Assembly: GCA_023101885.1 (NCBI GenBank)
Contig: JALPQD010000517.1
Location: forward strand, 322,919 to 386,918
Direction: 5' to 3'
Source of the DNA: Typhlomys cinereus
Taxonomy: Eukaryota > Chordata > Mammalia > Rodentia > Platacanthomyidae
Length of the DNA stretch: 64,000 nt
Each line of letters opens with the position of its first letter. Position 1 is the first letter of the stretch. A program made the translations under genes and the position numbers. Of the stretch, positions 38,603 through 50,455 are shown in pieces. The notes below the pieces were generated by a model. That model saw only the letters and a program-made list of their open reading frames with translations. It was not told the DNA's origin and did no database searches.

Positions 38603-40646
38603 TGTCATGGTTAGGCACAGGTGTCAACTTTCACAGTTGAGGGTTTGAGCTCTGGGCACATTTATGGAGAATTAGTAGTTAAGCCCAGAGTGAACCTGAA
38701 GGAGATTGTCTAGCTGATGGGGAAAGTCCAGGCTATGATAGGTGGGATTAGGCCCTGGAATAAATCACGGAGAGCTGGTTGAGAGAGTAAGCATCCTTAT
38801 GTATACTTGGTTAGACATGATGGTCTGGCAAGGAAGGATTGTTGCTCTCTCAGCCATTATGTTAAGATGGTGTGGCCAGTTCCCTCGGTCTTGGTGTTGG
38901 TGCACGTTCTCCCATCGAGCTGGACTAGAGACTGTAACCGGACTATCAGTAAGAAAATAAGCCCCTTGTTCCCTTAAGCCATCTGATGGCCATTCATCAG
39001 TAACCATGCAGGGGAACTGCAACAGAATTTGGTAACAGAGAAGTGGGGTGTTGCTGATAAATCTGGCTATGTGGATTTTGTGGCTTTTGAACTATTTTGC
39101 TGGACAAAGTTTGAAATGTTTGAAGATTTTGACTTTGTGGATTACCAATACCATACTGCAGAGTTTGGTGGGCCATTTGGAAAATAGTGATGCTGAGAGG
39201 GTTGTGAATTGTTTGGGCTCAGTTTCTGATGAATGGAACAAGGACTTTGGTGAAGTTGAACTTAAACACAATAGACTGGTTTGCTTAACAGAGGGAGCTG
39301 TGTTGGTGGCCGTGAAACTCTGGATGTGAAAAGGGCAGACAGCAGAATATCTCCTTGCTGTTGGAGAAATGAACATCAGTAAGGAAAAACCTAATGACTT
39401 GCACTGGGACTGTGGAAGATGTGAAAACCACTGTATGGCAAGTTCGGGGTTTGAAAACCCAGATTCCTTTAAGGGGCTGAAAGCCCAATTTAAAGGTGTT
39501 TCTTGCCCTTTGTAAGTTTGACCACCTAAAAGTTTTCCAGCATTAGAGCACAAAATTTGGTACAGCTGTGGCTTGAGTGAACCAAGCTATGTTTCAAACT
39601 CGCTTCTGAATCTGGCAGCATCCCCCAGTTGGTACTGGTTTTGGTGTACGATTATGGGGTTCATGAAAAGCAGCAAAAGCTTGACACCAAGTGCAGGTGT
39701 AGAGTTCCTGCAAAAGAAAATGAAGCTTATAGCTACAGAGGTGAACCCAGAGTGTTGTTTGAGATGCTAGAACCATGAGATATATGCTAAGGACAGCTAT
39801 GAGTGGAGATTCAGCCTGGTTCATAGGAACTCTGATTCTACAACTTTGGGCTACAAACAGGGACTGGGAATGCCTAGAATCTTTGAGCCACCTGGCTACA
39901 TGATGAGCAACAGAAAATGGACACTGAAGTAAAGGGTCTTTGATCTTTTTAAGGTTTTCTTATTCTATTAAGATCCTTCTATTTTAATGTTTTATTTGTT
40001 TTAAAGTATTTAACTTATTCTGATTTAATACACTTTTAAAATTAAGAAACTGTGAACTTTTAAAATGTTGGAACTGAAGTTTTAATGAGAGAACATTTTA
40101 AATTTGTTTATGAAATGTATTATATTTTAAGATAAATTTAACACCTGTGGGAACAAAGATTGAAGGTTACAGTTTAAAAGTGCTATGTTTTTGTGTCAAG
40201 CTGATAAGGGGTGGGAGTGTCATGGTTGGGCACAGGTGTCAACTTGACAGTTGAGAGTTTGAGCTCTGGGCACATTTGTGTAGAATTAGTAATTAAGTTA
40301 AACCCAGAGCAAACCTGCAGGAGATTGCTATCTGACAGAGAAGGCCTGGCCTATAGTGGGTGGAATTAGGCCTGGAACAAATGAATAAAATACTGAGAGT
40401 TGGTTGAGGAACTTGGCATCCTTGTGTACACTTGGCCAGACATGCTGGTCTGGCAAGTAAGGATTGTCCCTCTCTCAGGCATTATGTAGAGATGGTGTGG
40501 CCAGTTCCCTTGGCCCTCGTGTTGGTGTGTGCTCTCCCGTCAAGTTGGACAGACTGTAACCAGACTATCAGTAAGAAAATAAACCCCTTGTTCTCTTAAG
40601 CCATCTGACGGTCATTTGTCAGCAACCATGCAGGTGAACTGCAACA
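38603..40646 (+). mobile_element. MaLR/ERVL-type element with two LTRs
   Basis: 5' LTR 38603-39024 and 3' LTR 40218-40646, both TGTCATGGTT... to ...GAACTGCAACA. The internal region (39025-40217) starts with AATTTGGTAACAGAGAAGTG, a MaLR-like primer-site region, and ends with the purine tract AAGGGGTGGGAG directly before the 3' LTR. Only about 1.2 kb lies between the LTRs and it has no long frame, as expected for a non-autonomous element. Confidence 0.85.
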
Positions 40647-42050
40647 GCTGCACCTTTCCTACTTACATATGTCCAAACTCTACTAGGAAGAAATAAAAAG
40701 GTTTTTCTCACTTTTGAGATACTAGTGCCTAAAAATAATTTGAGGACCCAACTACATAAAGTGCTTCTATAAATTTTCCCTGGATAAACACTTTATCAAA
40801 TTAAAGACTATCACCAAGTTCACACACACATCACTCATTAATTGCATGATCAACTACCCCAATGCAAGCTTATTTTAAAAACTAGATTCATGTCAGCTCT
40901 GATGTTGGTGTATGAAAAGCTGAGAGGCCGAAATCACCAGCCCATCCTCACCACCTTCTGTGGCAAGATAATTCTCATACTGTCACAGTGAGCGTGTTCT
41001 TTTGAACAAAACTTCACATATGAACAACCATTGCTAGGAAAAATATATAATTGATGGGAAGTAACATTACCTCACATGTTTCCCATGAGCATACAGAAAA
41101 CCCACTATTAAATTAGCCATAGTATCTGTTTCCATTGGTTTCTTGAGATTAATCAGAATATAATACAGAAATATAACAGAAGCACTATTTTTTATTTTGG
41201 CTAATTTGATTATGGCTTATATGATTTTTATTTGGAAATATACATTCTATACATTTATGAGGTACAGTGTGATAACTCAACACATGTATAGAGTGAGTAC
41301 TGTCAAGTCAAAGTGATTAGCATACTCATCCACATTACTCACACATTAGGAAACATTCATGGCCCTCTCATCTAACTATTTTGAAATTCTCAATAAGTTG
41401 CTAGCTATGAAATAATTTTATTGCCATTGCATTGAGCTATAGATCATTAGAAATTGCTTCACCAGTTTAACCATTAATCAACCTTTACTGTCCCTTCCCT
41501 CTCCCAGACTCTATTCTACTTCCCACACCTACAACACTAACTTTTTCAGCTTCCAAACTCAAGTGAGAGCATGTCTGACTTATTTCTAATTGACATAAAG
41601 TCCTTTAGGCTTTTCTGTGTTATTGATCATGACGCAGTTTCATTCTTTTTTATTACTGAAATATTATCCATGTTTCCTTATCTGTTAATTCATTGGTGTA
41701 AGAAAAGACTTATCATATTTAGGAGAGAAAGCAGAGGTGAGAATGAGGGAGCCGGCACAAGTTGCTAAAGAAATAAGTATTAAGAACAAACTTTCACTGA
41801 CTTCATAAATTGACCTAAATGTTGTCTTTGAATTGCTAACATAATAATAGAGATATAGACAAGTAACCTCAAAGAAACCCCAATGGGAAGTATAACTCCC
41901 CAAGAGGCTGCTGTAATCTTCCATCTGAGGACATATCAAAGTAGATTTGGCATTTACTAAATAAACACTGAAAGTTGGGCATCCCAGTAGTCAGCTCCCT
42001 CTTGTGAAGGCTACATGGTAGATCTGAGACCCAGATATAGATGCCATCTG
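40647..42050. other. KLRG1 3' flank with an old L1 piece
   Basis: 41190-41700 looks like an ancient L1 fragment (TTATGAGGTACAGTGTGATAAC and the following coast-like AT-rich sequence). The remainder is probably KLRG1 3' UTR or flank. Confidence 0.5.
41649..41654 (-). other. Candidate poly(A) signal of KLRG1
   Basis: AATAAA on the minus strand about 400 bases after the KLRG1 stop codon. It lies within old repeat sequence, so this is only a candidate. Confidence 0.3.
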
Positions 42051-42162
42051 TCAATTTCTGGCTTTCTTACAGATCCAAAATAAGTGAAGTTTGCAAGTTG
42101 CAGCATGAAGACTATAATCGTCGATAGCAGCACACCTCTGATGCCAGTTATTAGAAAGCATC
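42051..42162 (-). CDS. KLRG1: KLRG1 exon 5 (end of lectin domain)
   Basis: 112 coding bases after acceptor GATTTCCTCTAG. It encodes NNWHQRCAAIDD, then HAATCKLHLFWICKKARN and TGA at 42051-42053. The three C-terminal lectin cysteines (QRC, ATC, WIC) are in place. Confidence 0.9.
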
Positions 42163-45100
42163 CTAGAGGAAATCAGAGAAGTCATTTGTTTGCAACATAA
42201 CAGCAAAACATTTGAAAGGAACAAGGAAAAAATTGGACACACATGAAGCATGTTTGGTTCCCTCAGGTCCCAAAGTAGCAGAAGAATTTAAAAAAATGCA
42301 CTTTAGTGCTACAAAATATATTTTTGTCCTTTACTGTTATCACAACAGTTCATTCCATCCTTTGTTACCTTTTTCCACCCTCTCCTTTGTGTCTTCCATT
42401 TTAATCTATTTCTCAAGTGACTATTTCCCTTCCTTTTACTCCTCATTCCAAATCTTTACCTTGAGTCAGCTAGAAGTGATCCATCTTCCCACCTCCAGCC
42501 ATCAGTCTTCCTCAAGCCCACCCAGTGATGTTTGGAATTGAGCAATTTTTGGAAAGACTTCTGTAGAAAAGAGCAACATTGATGGAAAAAGGTGAGAAGG
42601 ACATGGAAAGAAAAAAGGACCCCACAAGGGCCTTACATCCTCCCTCATGACCCAGTTGAGGACTAGAGGCTTACATCCTGCCAAGATTCATATGCTAAAG
42701 CTCGAAACCCCAATGATACAGTGTTTGGCCTACTTTTCTTTCTAATGTTGTGAGACAATACTCATATACAACTCAAGGGGGGAAGGAAGATCTATTTGTC
42801 TTATATTTCCACAGGGGCGATATAGTGCATTATGGCAGAGAAGCAAGGCTTGGAAGCAGAAGCTGGAGGCAGCTCTGATCACAGCTGTCATGGTGACAGA
42901 CAGCAAGCACCGAACTTCAAGTGGGAGTAGGTTGCCGAACCTCAAGTCCTGCCACCTATGGCATGCCTTGTTCCAGCAAAGCTGAACCTCCTAAAGATGC
43001 CATGACCTTCCCAAATATTAATATCTACTAAGGATTCAAACACATGAACCAGTGAAAAACAACTGACAGTCAAACTATGACAGACAGTACCTGGAGGTAG
43101 ATACTTCAAGAGATCATTTTGATTATGTGAGGTCATAAGAATGGAGCCCCATGACAGAATTTCTGTCCTTGACCAGAACTCATACTTTCTACCAAGAACA
43201 CAAGGAGAAGCAGCCTTGTATAAGTGAAAGTTGGCACTAATCAGAGATCAAATCTGCTAGTGCCTTGGCCCAACTTCTAGAACTATGAGAAAATAATGCC
43301 TGCTGTTCAAACCATCCACTTTCATTAAATTTTATTAAAATGATGTGAGTTGAAGCAAATAGTTACTACAAATAACTAAACCATCTTCTAATGTCCAATT
43401 CTAGATGTTTGTCTGTTCAAGAAAAAGCAGATTCCCAGAACTGACCTTTTGTTTCTAATAAAGTTCTTACACGATTACAAATAAAATATGGTACCCCCAC
43501 CTGCCATTGCAACCACCTTTTTGGTTAGATGGAGTACCTGAAAAAAGAAGTTGAATACTGCTGCAGAAGCAGACATCCCCCTCATCACTTGAGCCCACAG
43601 CAATATGTATGTGTTTGAACCCCCACTAAGTCCTTATTTTTCCAGTCATCATCGATTTTGTGTGTAACAAGGGGGGAAACCTCTTAAAGTTGGAACAAGA
43701 CCTGTGACAGGAATATCATGAGTCTAGAGACAGCCTGATCTATATAGGATCAGGAGAGACAGAATGGAGGAAGGAAGTAACAAGGCGGGATAAGAAAAAA
43801 GTAACTCCACATCTTCTTACCATTTCCTCTGTGTTCTTAAATGTAGCAAGTTCTGAATCTTTCTCTTTGCAGAATTTCTGACTAGAAGCCCAATCCTTAG
43901 TAACCGTGGAGAAATAGTAACAATAGTTCTCATAATACTTCCAGAGGTGTGGGCAGATGGAAGAGTTGTCTAGAGAGGAGTCCTCAGAGCCTGGAAATAC
44001 AGAGAATGTAGTTCATATCTTTATGGAACAAATATTCCTGAATATGAAGAGAGAGATAGAAGGAAATATGGCATTCTCAGCATCTTTTCTGCCATGCCAC
44101 AGTCCAAAGGTTTTAAGAAATGTGTAATAACACATAGCCTCAAGTTGAACTTTTCACAATATCCAACTCTGTCACTGCTAATGTACACTCCACTAACTGT
44201 GACTTTGAATATGTTCTCAAAAGACTGAGGGCTGTGCACAGTAAATGATGCTAATAATCCTCTGTTTACATATGTGTACATATGATATATATATTCCAAG
44301 TAAAATACCTATACATCTGCATGACATATGTAAATGTACTGACCATACGTGCACAGTGTGCACAGTCATATGTTTACATAACACATATCTACGTATTGTC
44401 TGTACATACTCAATGTGCACAGACATAATTACTCAGAAGGCCCAGTCTCAATACAGCACACTGTAGAAAAGGAAAGAAACTAGAAAGAACTACCAACTAC
44501 GATTTTGAAAGGTTTTATTATCATTGATAGTATTTTCTGTAACCAATACAAAAAAGAGATTTTCTTATATTCAAGAAAAGGAGTTCGCTTAAATAATAAA
44601 ATCTTTCTGGCAGAAAAGATTTTCATTAGAAAAATGCAGAATTGAAAAATGATAGAATTCAACTCTCTGAGTTCTTTTGAAAGATACACTCCTCATTTAT
44701 TAAAATAGTTGAATTGTTGAATAATTTAGAATAGTTGAATAGTTCAGTCAAAATGAAAGTGAACTGAACAAACTTCCGAGTTAATTCCAAGTAAGATTCC
44801 ATAATTCTATTACTTTTCACTTCCATGAAACACATTTGGGTAATATCACAAAAATGGTCCCACTATGTGAGCACATGTAGATGTACAAATTGTAGTTCAT
44901 TCCAGATTGGAAGTTTAAGAATTGACAAAGTTCAAAATGAACCCTGAAGCATATAGAAGCATACAAGCAAAACGGTATAATGTGTAGGAAGGAAAGGGAA
45001 AGGAAAGGGAATGGATGGGAGGAAGGGAAACTGGGATGAATACTCAATACACTTATAAAAGTAGAAAAAAATAAATAAATAATGAAAAAATAATAGATGA

Positions 45101-48100
45101 AGTTTTTATTTTCCTTTCTTTCCTTTAAGATAAAAGCAGGATTTTTTAAGAATGGAAGAAACTTCAGAAACTCTATCCAAAAAAGGCAAGCATGAAGCCA
45201 TACTTTGGGATTATTACAACAGAAGAACAGAGAGAGAGCCTATATGATTGCATGGTTGCTAAGGATGGATTGTGAAAGAGACAAGTTCTTCTTTTCACGT
45301 GAAGGGTAGTCCGCTTCCTGAATGAAGGCACAACAGGTGTCTGCTGTCTGAGTTATTAACTGAGCATCCTACAGATATGGTCTTTTGCACATGACTGTGT
45401 TATTATTACTCACTGTATACGAAAACACCACTTGCCCTAGGAATTTCTTTCCATCCAAAGTAGGATTTGAGTGTGAGGTGGACCCTTGGGATTCTCATGA
45501 ATGAATTGCCACCAACAAACATTCTCCACAGCATAATAATTTGTGAAACAATAAATCGAGCCTTTTAGATGCCAAATTTAAGGACCTAGAAAAACTAAAT
45601 CTTTAAAAGTTAGCTTTCAAAATTACAAATGCACCTATGGTACAAAAAAAATGTCAGAATGAGAAATTTAATGCTGCTATCCCTATTATGTGACAGATTA
45701 TCTACCATTAATATTAAAATTTCACTTCATGATAAATATGTTAGCAGGAAAATTTGTGACAAAATAGGAAGTTTTGAATAGTTTGACCAGAACTATTCCA
45801 ATTTCCTCTTAAAGGAAAAAGACAGAGATTTCAAGATGATTTGCTTGCATTTCTGATAATAAAGTAAACATATAAAACATATGTAGTCAAAAACAAGGAG
45901 GCCATATCCAGGAAATAGCTGTATGGAAATAGTCTTTTATTTCATTAAAATAATTTGGCATTTTTTAATTTTTTTGTGCATGCTATAATTTTATAATTAG
46001 ATAAAGCAGAAGACTAGTTTGGAGTTATGTTACCACATACCTTGGCACTGGTTCTGTTGGGACAGCAGCAAATAGAAAAGAATCAGACTTGAAAGACCCA
46101 ATGCTGCAGAGAAAAAATGAAAGAGATAGTGATTGAGAAAATCAGCCTCAAAAAAATCCAAAGCAAAATCCTGCAACAGAAGGAAGGTGAGGGGAAGAGA
46201 TATCCATGTAAGGATATCTACTATCTTGAAGCAATTCTAACTAACAGGCCAGGGTCAAAGCTACAAGGATTTCTATACTGTATCTGTCAGGCACTTGCTC
46301 TAAAGCCAAGTCAAGGAAATCCTTTGAAATTGTGTAGTGTGTGTTCTTGTACTTTGACGGTGAGTTTGCAAATTGTTTCAACCTTCATGGAGTTGTAGGA
46401 CAATTTACAACTATTTACCAGTATTGCAAAGCCCCCAAATTATATCTTTGAGAATTTTTTTCTGCAGATATTCATGCATGTATGAAATGGCTTATATACA
46501 AGGCTACACATGGCAGTCATGTTTGTATAAGGAAAAAACTCAATGTACTCTAAAAGTCTCTCAATAAAAGAACATCCAAATATATCTTCATATATCTGTA
46601 AAGTAAATATGTAACTTCTTAAAAGAGATATTTTGTTAAATGTTGAATATTTTTAAGTCCCTGAAATGGAATGGTTTAAAAAATGTATAAAGAGATAGGA
46701 AAGAAAAGTTCCTCACACCTATCTCTGAAATCTGGATTTGAATCACTTCTCAGACTTTTGTCTAAGATCTGGCCAGTATACACCCAAGATTCTGGTAATG
46801 TTAACCTCTGATGAGAGGAAATGGGTTGCTGGAGCAGAGGTGTTAGGGAGACTTTTTAGCTTATTTTTTGTGATTGTCTTTTGAATTTCAACCATGTAAG
46901 TATACTGTTGTTGGGCCCACCCAGGATTTGCCCTAGGGCATGGCTGAGCACATGGGACTAAAGATGGCGCTGAGGGCTAGTGTCCTGGGCATAACCCTGA
47001 TCACATTACAGAGAGCGCTAATTGGCTTTCATGTGTTGACCTGCCTTCTGTGCTGAGTGACATTGGACTTGACCACTAGCATCTGAAGGATGTGTTGACC
47101 TTTGATACAATTGGGTGCCCATTTGGTGCCTTGTGGTCTTTTGTCTATATAAGCTGCTTTGTTATCCCCCAATAAACTGAGATTGCTCTGACAAACTCCC
47201 TGTCCCTGTGGCCGAGTCTCTGGGGAATTGAGGTGGAGGTGGGAACCGCGGGACTTACTTTTCTTCGTCATCGCAGCAGGTGGCACAATCGTGTGAATGA
47301 GTGTGTGAGTGGGTGGAAATACGGCAGGCCTTAGGTGGTGGACTCTACATACTGTGTGCTCAAATTTGAAATAAATAAAACTTAAACAAAAAACCCTACA
47401 TCTCAGAAGTAGAAGAAAAATGTCATGCAAATTTGCAAGCCCTATTAGGAGTGTAATGAGTTAGGCCTGGGCAGTGTGTAAGGAACACTGCCTTGCATGG
47501 ATTACACAGCACACTACCTCTGTCAAAGTTTAATGTGAAACATTGAAGAACTTTTCCTAAAATTTTTTGGTGTGTGCAGGTGTGAATTGGAAGTACATGT
47601 GTGTGCTTATAGAGGCCCCAGGATGACTTCGGAAATCATCCTGAATTACTCTACCTCCTTATTGCTTTGCTCTGGGATATCCTAAACTCTGCCTTCCAGG
47701 ACCAGAAGAGCAGGTCACTGCCATTTCCACCCAGAGATTTGATGTGGGAACTATGATCCAAACTCATATCTTTTTGTTTTTTATGCAAAGATCTACCTCC
47801 TGAGCTATCTTTCCAGCCCCCACAAAATAGTTATATTAAAATCACAGGTGTCACCTAGCTGGATAGCATAGGAATTATACATAAGGAGAAAAACGTAAAG
47901 CTGTTTAAGCTCCAATGTTGGCCTCTTTCATAAACTTTAAGTAGAAAATATATTTTGAAGCTGAATGTGATGACCCATACTTGTAACACCTGAACTCACA
48001 AAAAAGTGACCTGAAAGATCCTCACTCTGCTACTTCGGAAAAAAGAAATACTAACTTGTTTTTCCTACTTGGATCTCATGTTCCTTCCCAATTTTGGATA

Positions 48101-50011
48101 AAGATATATATAGCATATATTGGTGTTTATGACAGAGTTTAAATTTCTTAAAAGAATGAAATTCAAGGTGAGAGATGCCTCAGGATAAATTCTGCAGAGT
48201 AAATATTTTAACTGATGAATCCAAAACCACCAGCATCAAAATACATTTGTGTCATAAAGTATATCATAAAATACTACTCAATGAAATAAACAAATATTCA
48301 TTTTTGATGTTACACTACATGAAAAGACAGTATGAAATTACGACATTTATTTAGCCACCATCCAGTGAAAGCAAATAAGTAAAATAAAAATTTAAATTTA
48401 TTGGTTATGCATTAGTTCCACCTTATCGTCAATAATGTAGCCCTGTACCTACTTCAAAATGTATGTTCTTTTTCACTTAACATTTCTATTTCTTAGTAAC
48501 TGGATCATATATGATGAAAAATAGAAAAAACTATACAACTAAAGATATTCAGTGCTAATGATTGCTAAAAACCCAAGTACTCTGGAATGCTTCAGCAAAC
48601 CATGTCAAAGGTTTCAAAGGATGAAATTAAAATAAATAATGTGGAAGAATCATATGGAGGATTACCAGCATCTACCTTAAGTCTCCACATGAATGTGCAC
48701 ACACATATTAATGCATCTTCATGCATATGTGTGCACATACATGTGAACCCAATATTCACATGAATATGCAGCAAACACACATTTTAAAAAAAAAACTCTA
48801 GATTGCTTTAGTAAACTACGAAGAAATAGAAGAATGTGAAAAGGAATATAAGAACTTGTGGAAAGTGACCACGTGCATAATATAATAAAAAAGAATGGAG
48901 AACAAAAAGAAATCTGTAACAAGATTACACAACAAAAGGAGTCTACAGTGCTAAACTAAAAATGCATCTGCTGGCAGTTACCCACTTGGAGTATAAAATC
49001 AAATGTTAACCTTGACATTTACATTATTATATATCTGAGATAGGGTGTAACATTAAAGGAGTTGTTGCTGTAACTTATCTCCATTCCCCACAACCTATCT
49101 GTAGCTTCCGTGGCTTTGATTCCATCACTACACTGGAGTGAGAAAAAAAAAAAACAACTATATATGTGGATCAGGGTATTTCCTGGTAAAAAATCTTACT
49201 ATAACCCATTAATCAAAGTATTGAAATTAATGGGTGGCCAGGTACTAGCCAATGCAGGTTTCCTGGTTGGGGGCACAATGGAACATACATACAAGGGCAC
49301 ATGGGAAGAGGAGAGAGACCAACTGGAAAGAATGAGGGTGGTAAGGATGGAGAGACAGTGGAAAAGGAAAGGAGGTAGAAGCATATAAATTGGTCGTTCC
49401 TGTATATGGAAGCATCAGAGAACAGAAAGCAGTATTGGTGTTTTCTTCATTTTCATAGAAGAACAGAGGTGGGCAAGATTTAAACAACTAGTCAAAGGCA
49501 ACTCAAATATGACTACAGAAAGAAAGTTCTCTCACAAAGCCTTTATGGTTCAGGAACCATAAAGAATAAGGGCATTGGCTTACAGTGTCTAAAATCTCAG
49601 ATACAAGAGACTTAGAAAAGAACTTTCTTGAAAAATGAGGTCACGCCTCAAATTCTAGCATGGACTAAAGGCACTAGGATCCTTAGAAGCAAGGGATTAA
49701 CAGTCACAATAGTGTTCCTATACTTAAGAGGAACACAAGAAATGCCACTGAGTCCTTACACCTCATCAGAGAGGAGGACCCAGAGGAAAGTTTGATATAC
49801 TCATTAAAGGATGCTTCAGAGATGGGGGGAGGAGGCACTGGGAGAAAGGCAGGGAGGGGGGAAAGGAAGGGACAAAGTGGGGAGGGAACAGGGAGGTCCA
49901 GGGAGGGGTGGAGGGAGGGAGGGGACAGGGGTTCCTATTATGTTTGTATGAACAGAAAAAAATTTTTTAAATTTAAAAAAAAAGAAAAATGAGGTCACAT
50001 CTCATACCACT

Positions 50012-50069
<58 letters not shown>

Positions 50070-50232
50070 GAGGTATATGTATAAATATACTAACTTAGTG
50101 CTTAGCATCTCGTCACTGTGCTGCTTGCTATGCACATGACATTAACTCACCTTTTGGCTTCGGCCTGTAGTCATTCTGGTTCTGAGAGGTGTCAGGCATC
50201 TCTATGTTGGAATAAACAGCATTGTTAGTCAT
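42051..50232 (-). CDS. KLRG1: KLRG1, killer cell lectin-like receptor G1 (five exons)
   Basis: KLRG1 is an inhibitory type II membrane receptor of NK and T cells that binds classical cadherins. Five exons join in frame: 82, 63, 170, 101 and 112 bases with phases 1, 1, 0 and 2 at the junctions, giving 175 residues and a stop at 42051-42053. The order is cytoplasmic tail, membrane anchor, stalk, then the C-type lectin domain with WVGLRK, GWRWEDGS and WICKK. Six lectin-domain cysteines are present, plus a stalk cysteine (QNQCQG) suited to dimer formation. The tail motif is AVYSNI, a weak ITIM. Every splice site is GT-AG. Known family members are 188-195 residues; the shortfall comes from the membrane exon. 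The gene lies in a segmental duplication and looks intact, but expression is unknown. Confidence 0.88.
42460..42560 (-). CDS. KLRG1: KLRG1 exon 4 (lectin domain core)
   Basis: 101 bases between acceptor TTTTCTACAG and donor CAAG/GTAAAG. It encodes HHWVGLRKTDGWRWEDGS, matching the WIGLR..GWRWEDG core of KLRG1. Intron 4 below it is only 297 bases. Confidence 0.92.
42730..43085 (-). repeat. MaLR-type LTR in KLRG1 intron 3
   Basis: Complement of a MaLR LTR, with its partner at 58793-59120 in duplication copy 2. It therefore predates the duplication. Confidence 0.7.
43821..43990 (-). CDS. KLRG1: KLRG1 exon 3 (stalk and start of lectin domain)
   Basis: 170 bases between acceptor GTATTTCCAG and donor ATG/GTAAGA. 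It encodes ICPHLWKYYENYCYYFS and KDWASSQKFC, matching the first part of the KLRG1 lectin fold (C-P..W....CYYFS..KDW.SS..FC). It holds three of the six lectin-domain cysteines and an N-glycosylation-type NSS in the stalk. Confidence 0.9.
43991..46040 (-). other. KLRG1 intron 2
   Basis: Contains no coding sequence that I recognise. Its counterpart in copy 2 runs from about 59715 to 61674. A purine-rich L1-like end lies at 44990-45085. Confidence 0.7.
46041..46103 (-). CDS. KLRG1: KLRG1 exon 2 (membrane anchor, short)
   Basis: Acceptor TTTTTTCTCTGCAG and donor AAG/GTATGT frame a 63-base exon that keeps phase 1 on both sides. It encodes LGLSSLILFYLLL followed by SQQNQCQ. Family members have about 13-14 more residues before this point, forming the start of the transmembrane helix. 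The pyrimidine tract here directly abuts the shortened exon, so the acceptor appears to have moved downstream or the 5' part was lost. The resulting hydrophobic run is about 15 residues, short for a membrane span. Confidence 0.8.
46909..47349 (+). repeat. Solo LTR, ERVK-type
   Basis: A 441-base LTR from TGTTGGGCCC to CTCTACA, flanked by the 6-base duplication TACTGT at 46903-46908 and 47350-47355. It carries a TATA box (CTATATAAG, about 47144) and AATAAA at 47171-47176, so it points to the plus strand. Copy 2 keeps the empty site at about 62370 (GTATACTGTATGTTCC). It lies in KLRG1 intron 1, antisense to the gene. Confidence 0.9.
47565..47821 (-). mobile_element. tRNA-derived SINE
   Basis: Minus-strand SINE ending on the plus strand with CTGAGCTATCTTTCCAGCCCC, the complement of the tRNA-like head; same family as 24577-25416. 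Confidence 0.75.
47822..49640 (-). other. KLRG1 intron 1, no recognised content
   Basis: AT-rich intron sequence. I looked for a small in-phase exon that could restore the missing start of the transmembrane helix and found none I can support. Confidence 0.5.
49650..49990 (+). mobile_element. Diverged L1 3' UTR
   Basis: CACTAGGATCCTTAGAAGCAAGGG followed by a G-rich tract and TTTGTATGAACAG then an A-rich tail: a worn copy of the L1 3' end, in KLRG1 intron 1. Confidence 0.8.
50019..50066 (+). repeat. (TA)n microsatellite
   Basis: About 24 TA units, roughly 90 bases downstream (in transcript sense) of the KLRG1 exon 1 donor. Confidence 0.95.
50151..50232 (-). CDS. KLRG1: KLRG1 exon 1 (cytoplasmic tail)
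   Basis: Start ATG at 50230-50232; 27 codons plus one base, ending AAAAG then GTGAG as donor. It encodes MTNNAVYSNIEMPDTSQ and then NQNDYRPKPK, parallel to the KLRG1 N terminus (tyrosine motif, then QNDY). An in-frame ATG lies two codons upstream (50236-50238); the downstream one is chosen because it matches the family start. The tyrosine motif A-x-Y-x-x-I has alanine where a hydrophobic residue or serine is usual for an ITIM. Confidence 0.88.
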
Positions 50233-50238
50233 TTGCAT
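50231..50238 (-). promoter_or_regulatory. Octamer motif overlapping the KLRG1 start
   Basis: The minus strand reads ATGCAAAT, the consensus octamer of OCT factors, over the two in-frame ATG codons. It may be coincidence, since the site is within the translated region. Confidence 0.3.
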
Positions 50239-50382
50239 GGATTATCTTTCAAAGTTGGGTGAGAAGGTAAACTGTAGCAGTGTGAGGAAATAACTCATTC
50301 TCTAAACCAATAGTAGAAAATTCCTAGAAGTGCTTTTTTAGAAAATGATTCAAGTTCTAGGGCTAGATGGAAATCAATGTGC

Positions 50383-50424
50383 TAATTTTTTTTATTTATT
50401 CAATTGTGCATGTGTGTGCGTGTA

Positions 50425-50455
<31 letters not shown>

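Noticed and set aside
38603..40646. Possible protein-coding retrovirus between two LTRs
   Set aside because: Only 1.2 kb of internal sequence and no retroviral motif; best read as a non-autonomous MaLR element.
47029..47430. 133-codon minus-strand open frame
   Set aside because: It lies almost wholly inside the solo LTR at 46909-47349, on its antisense strand.
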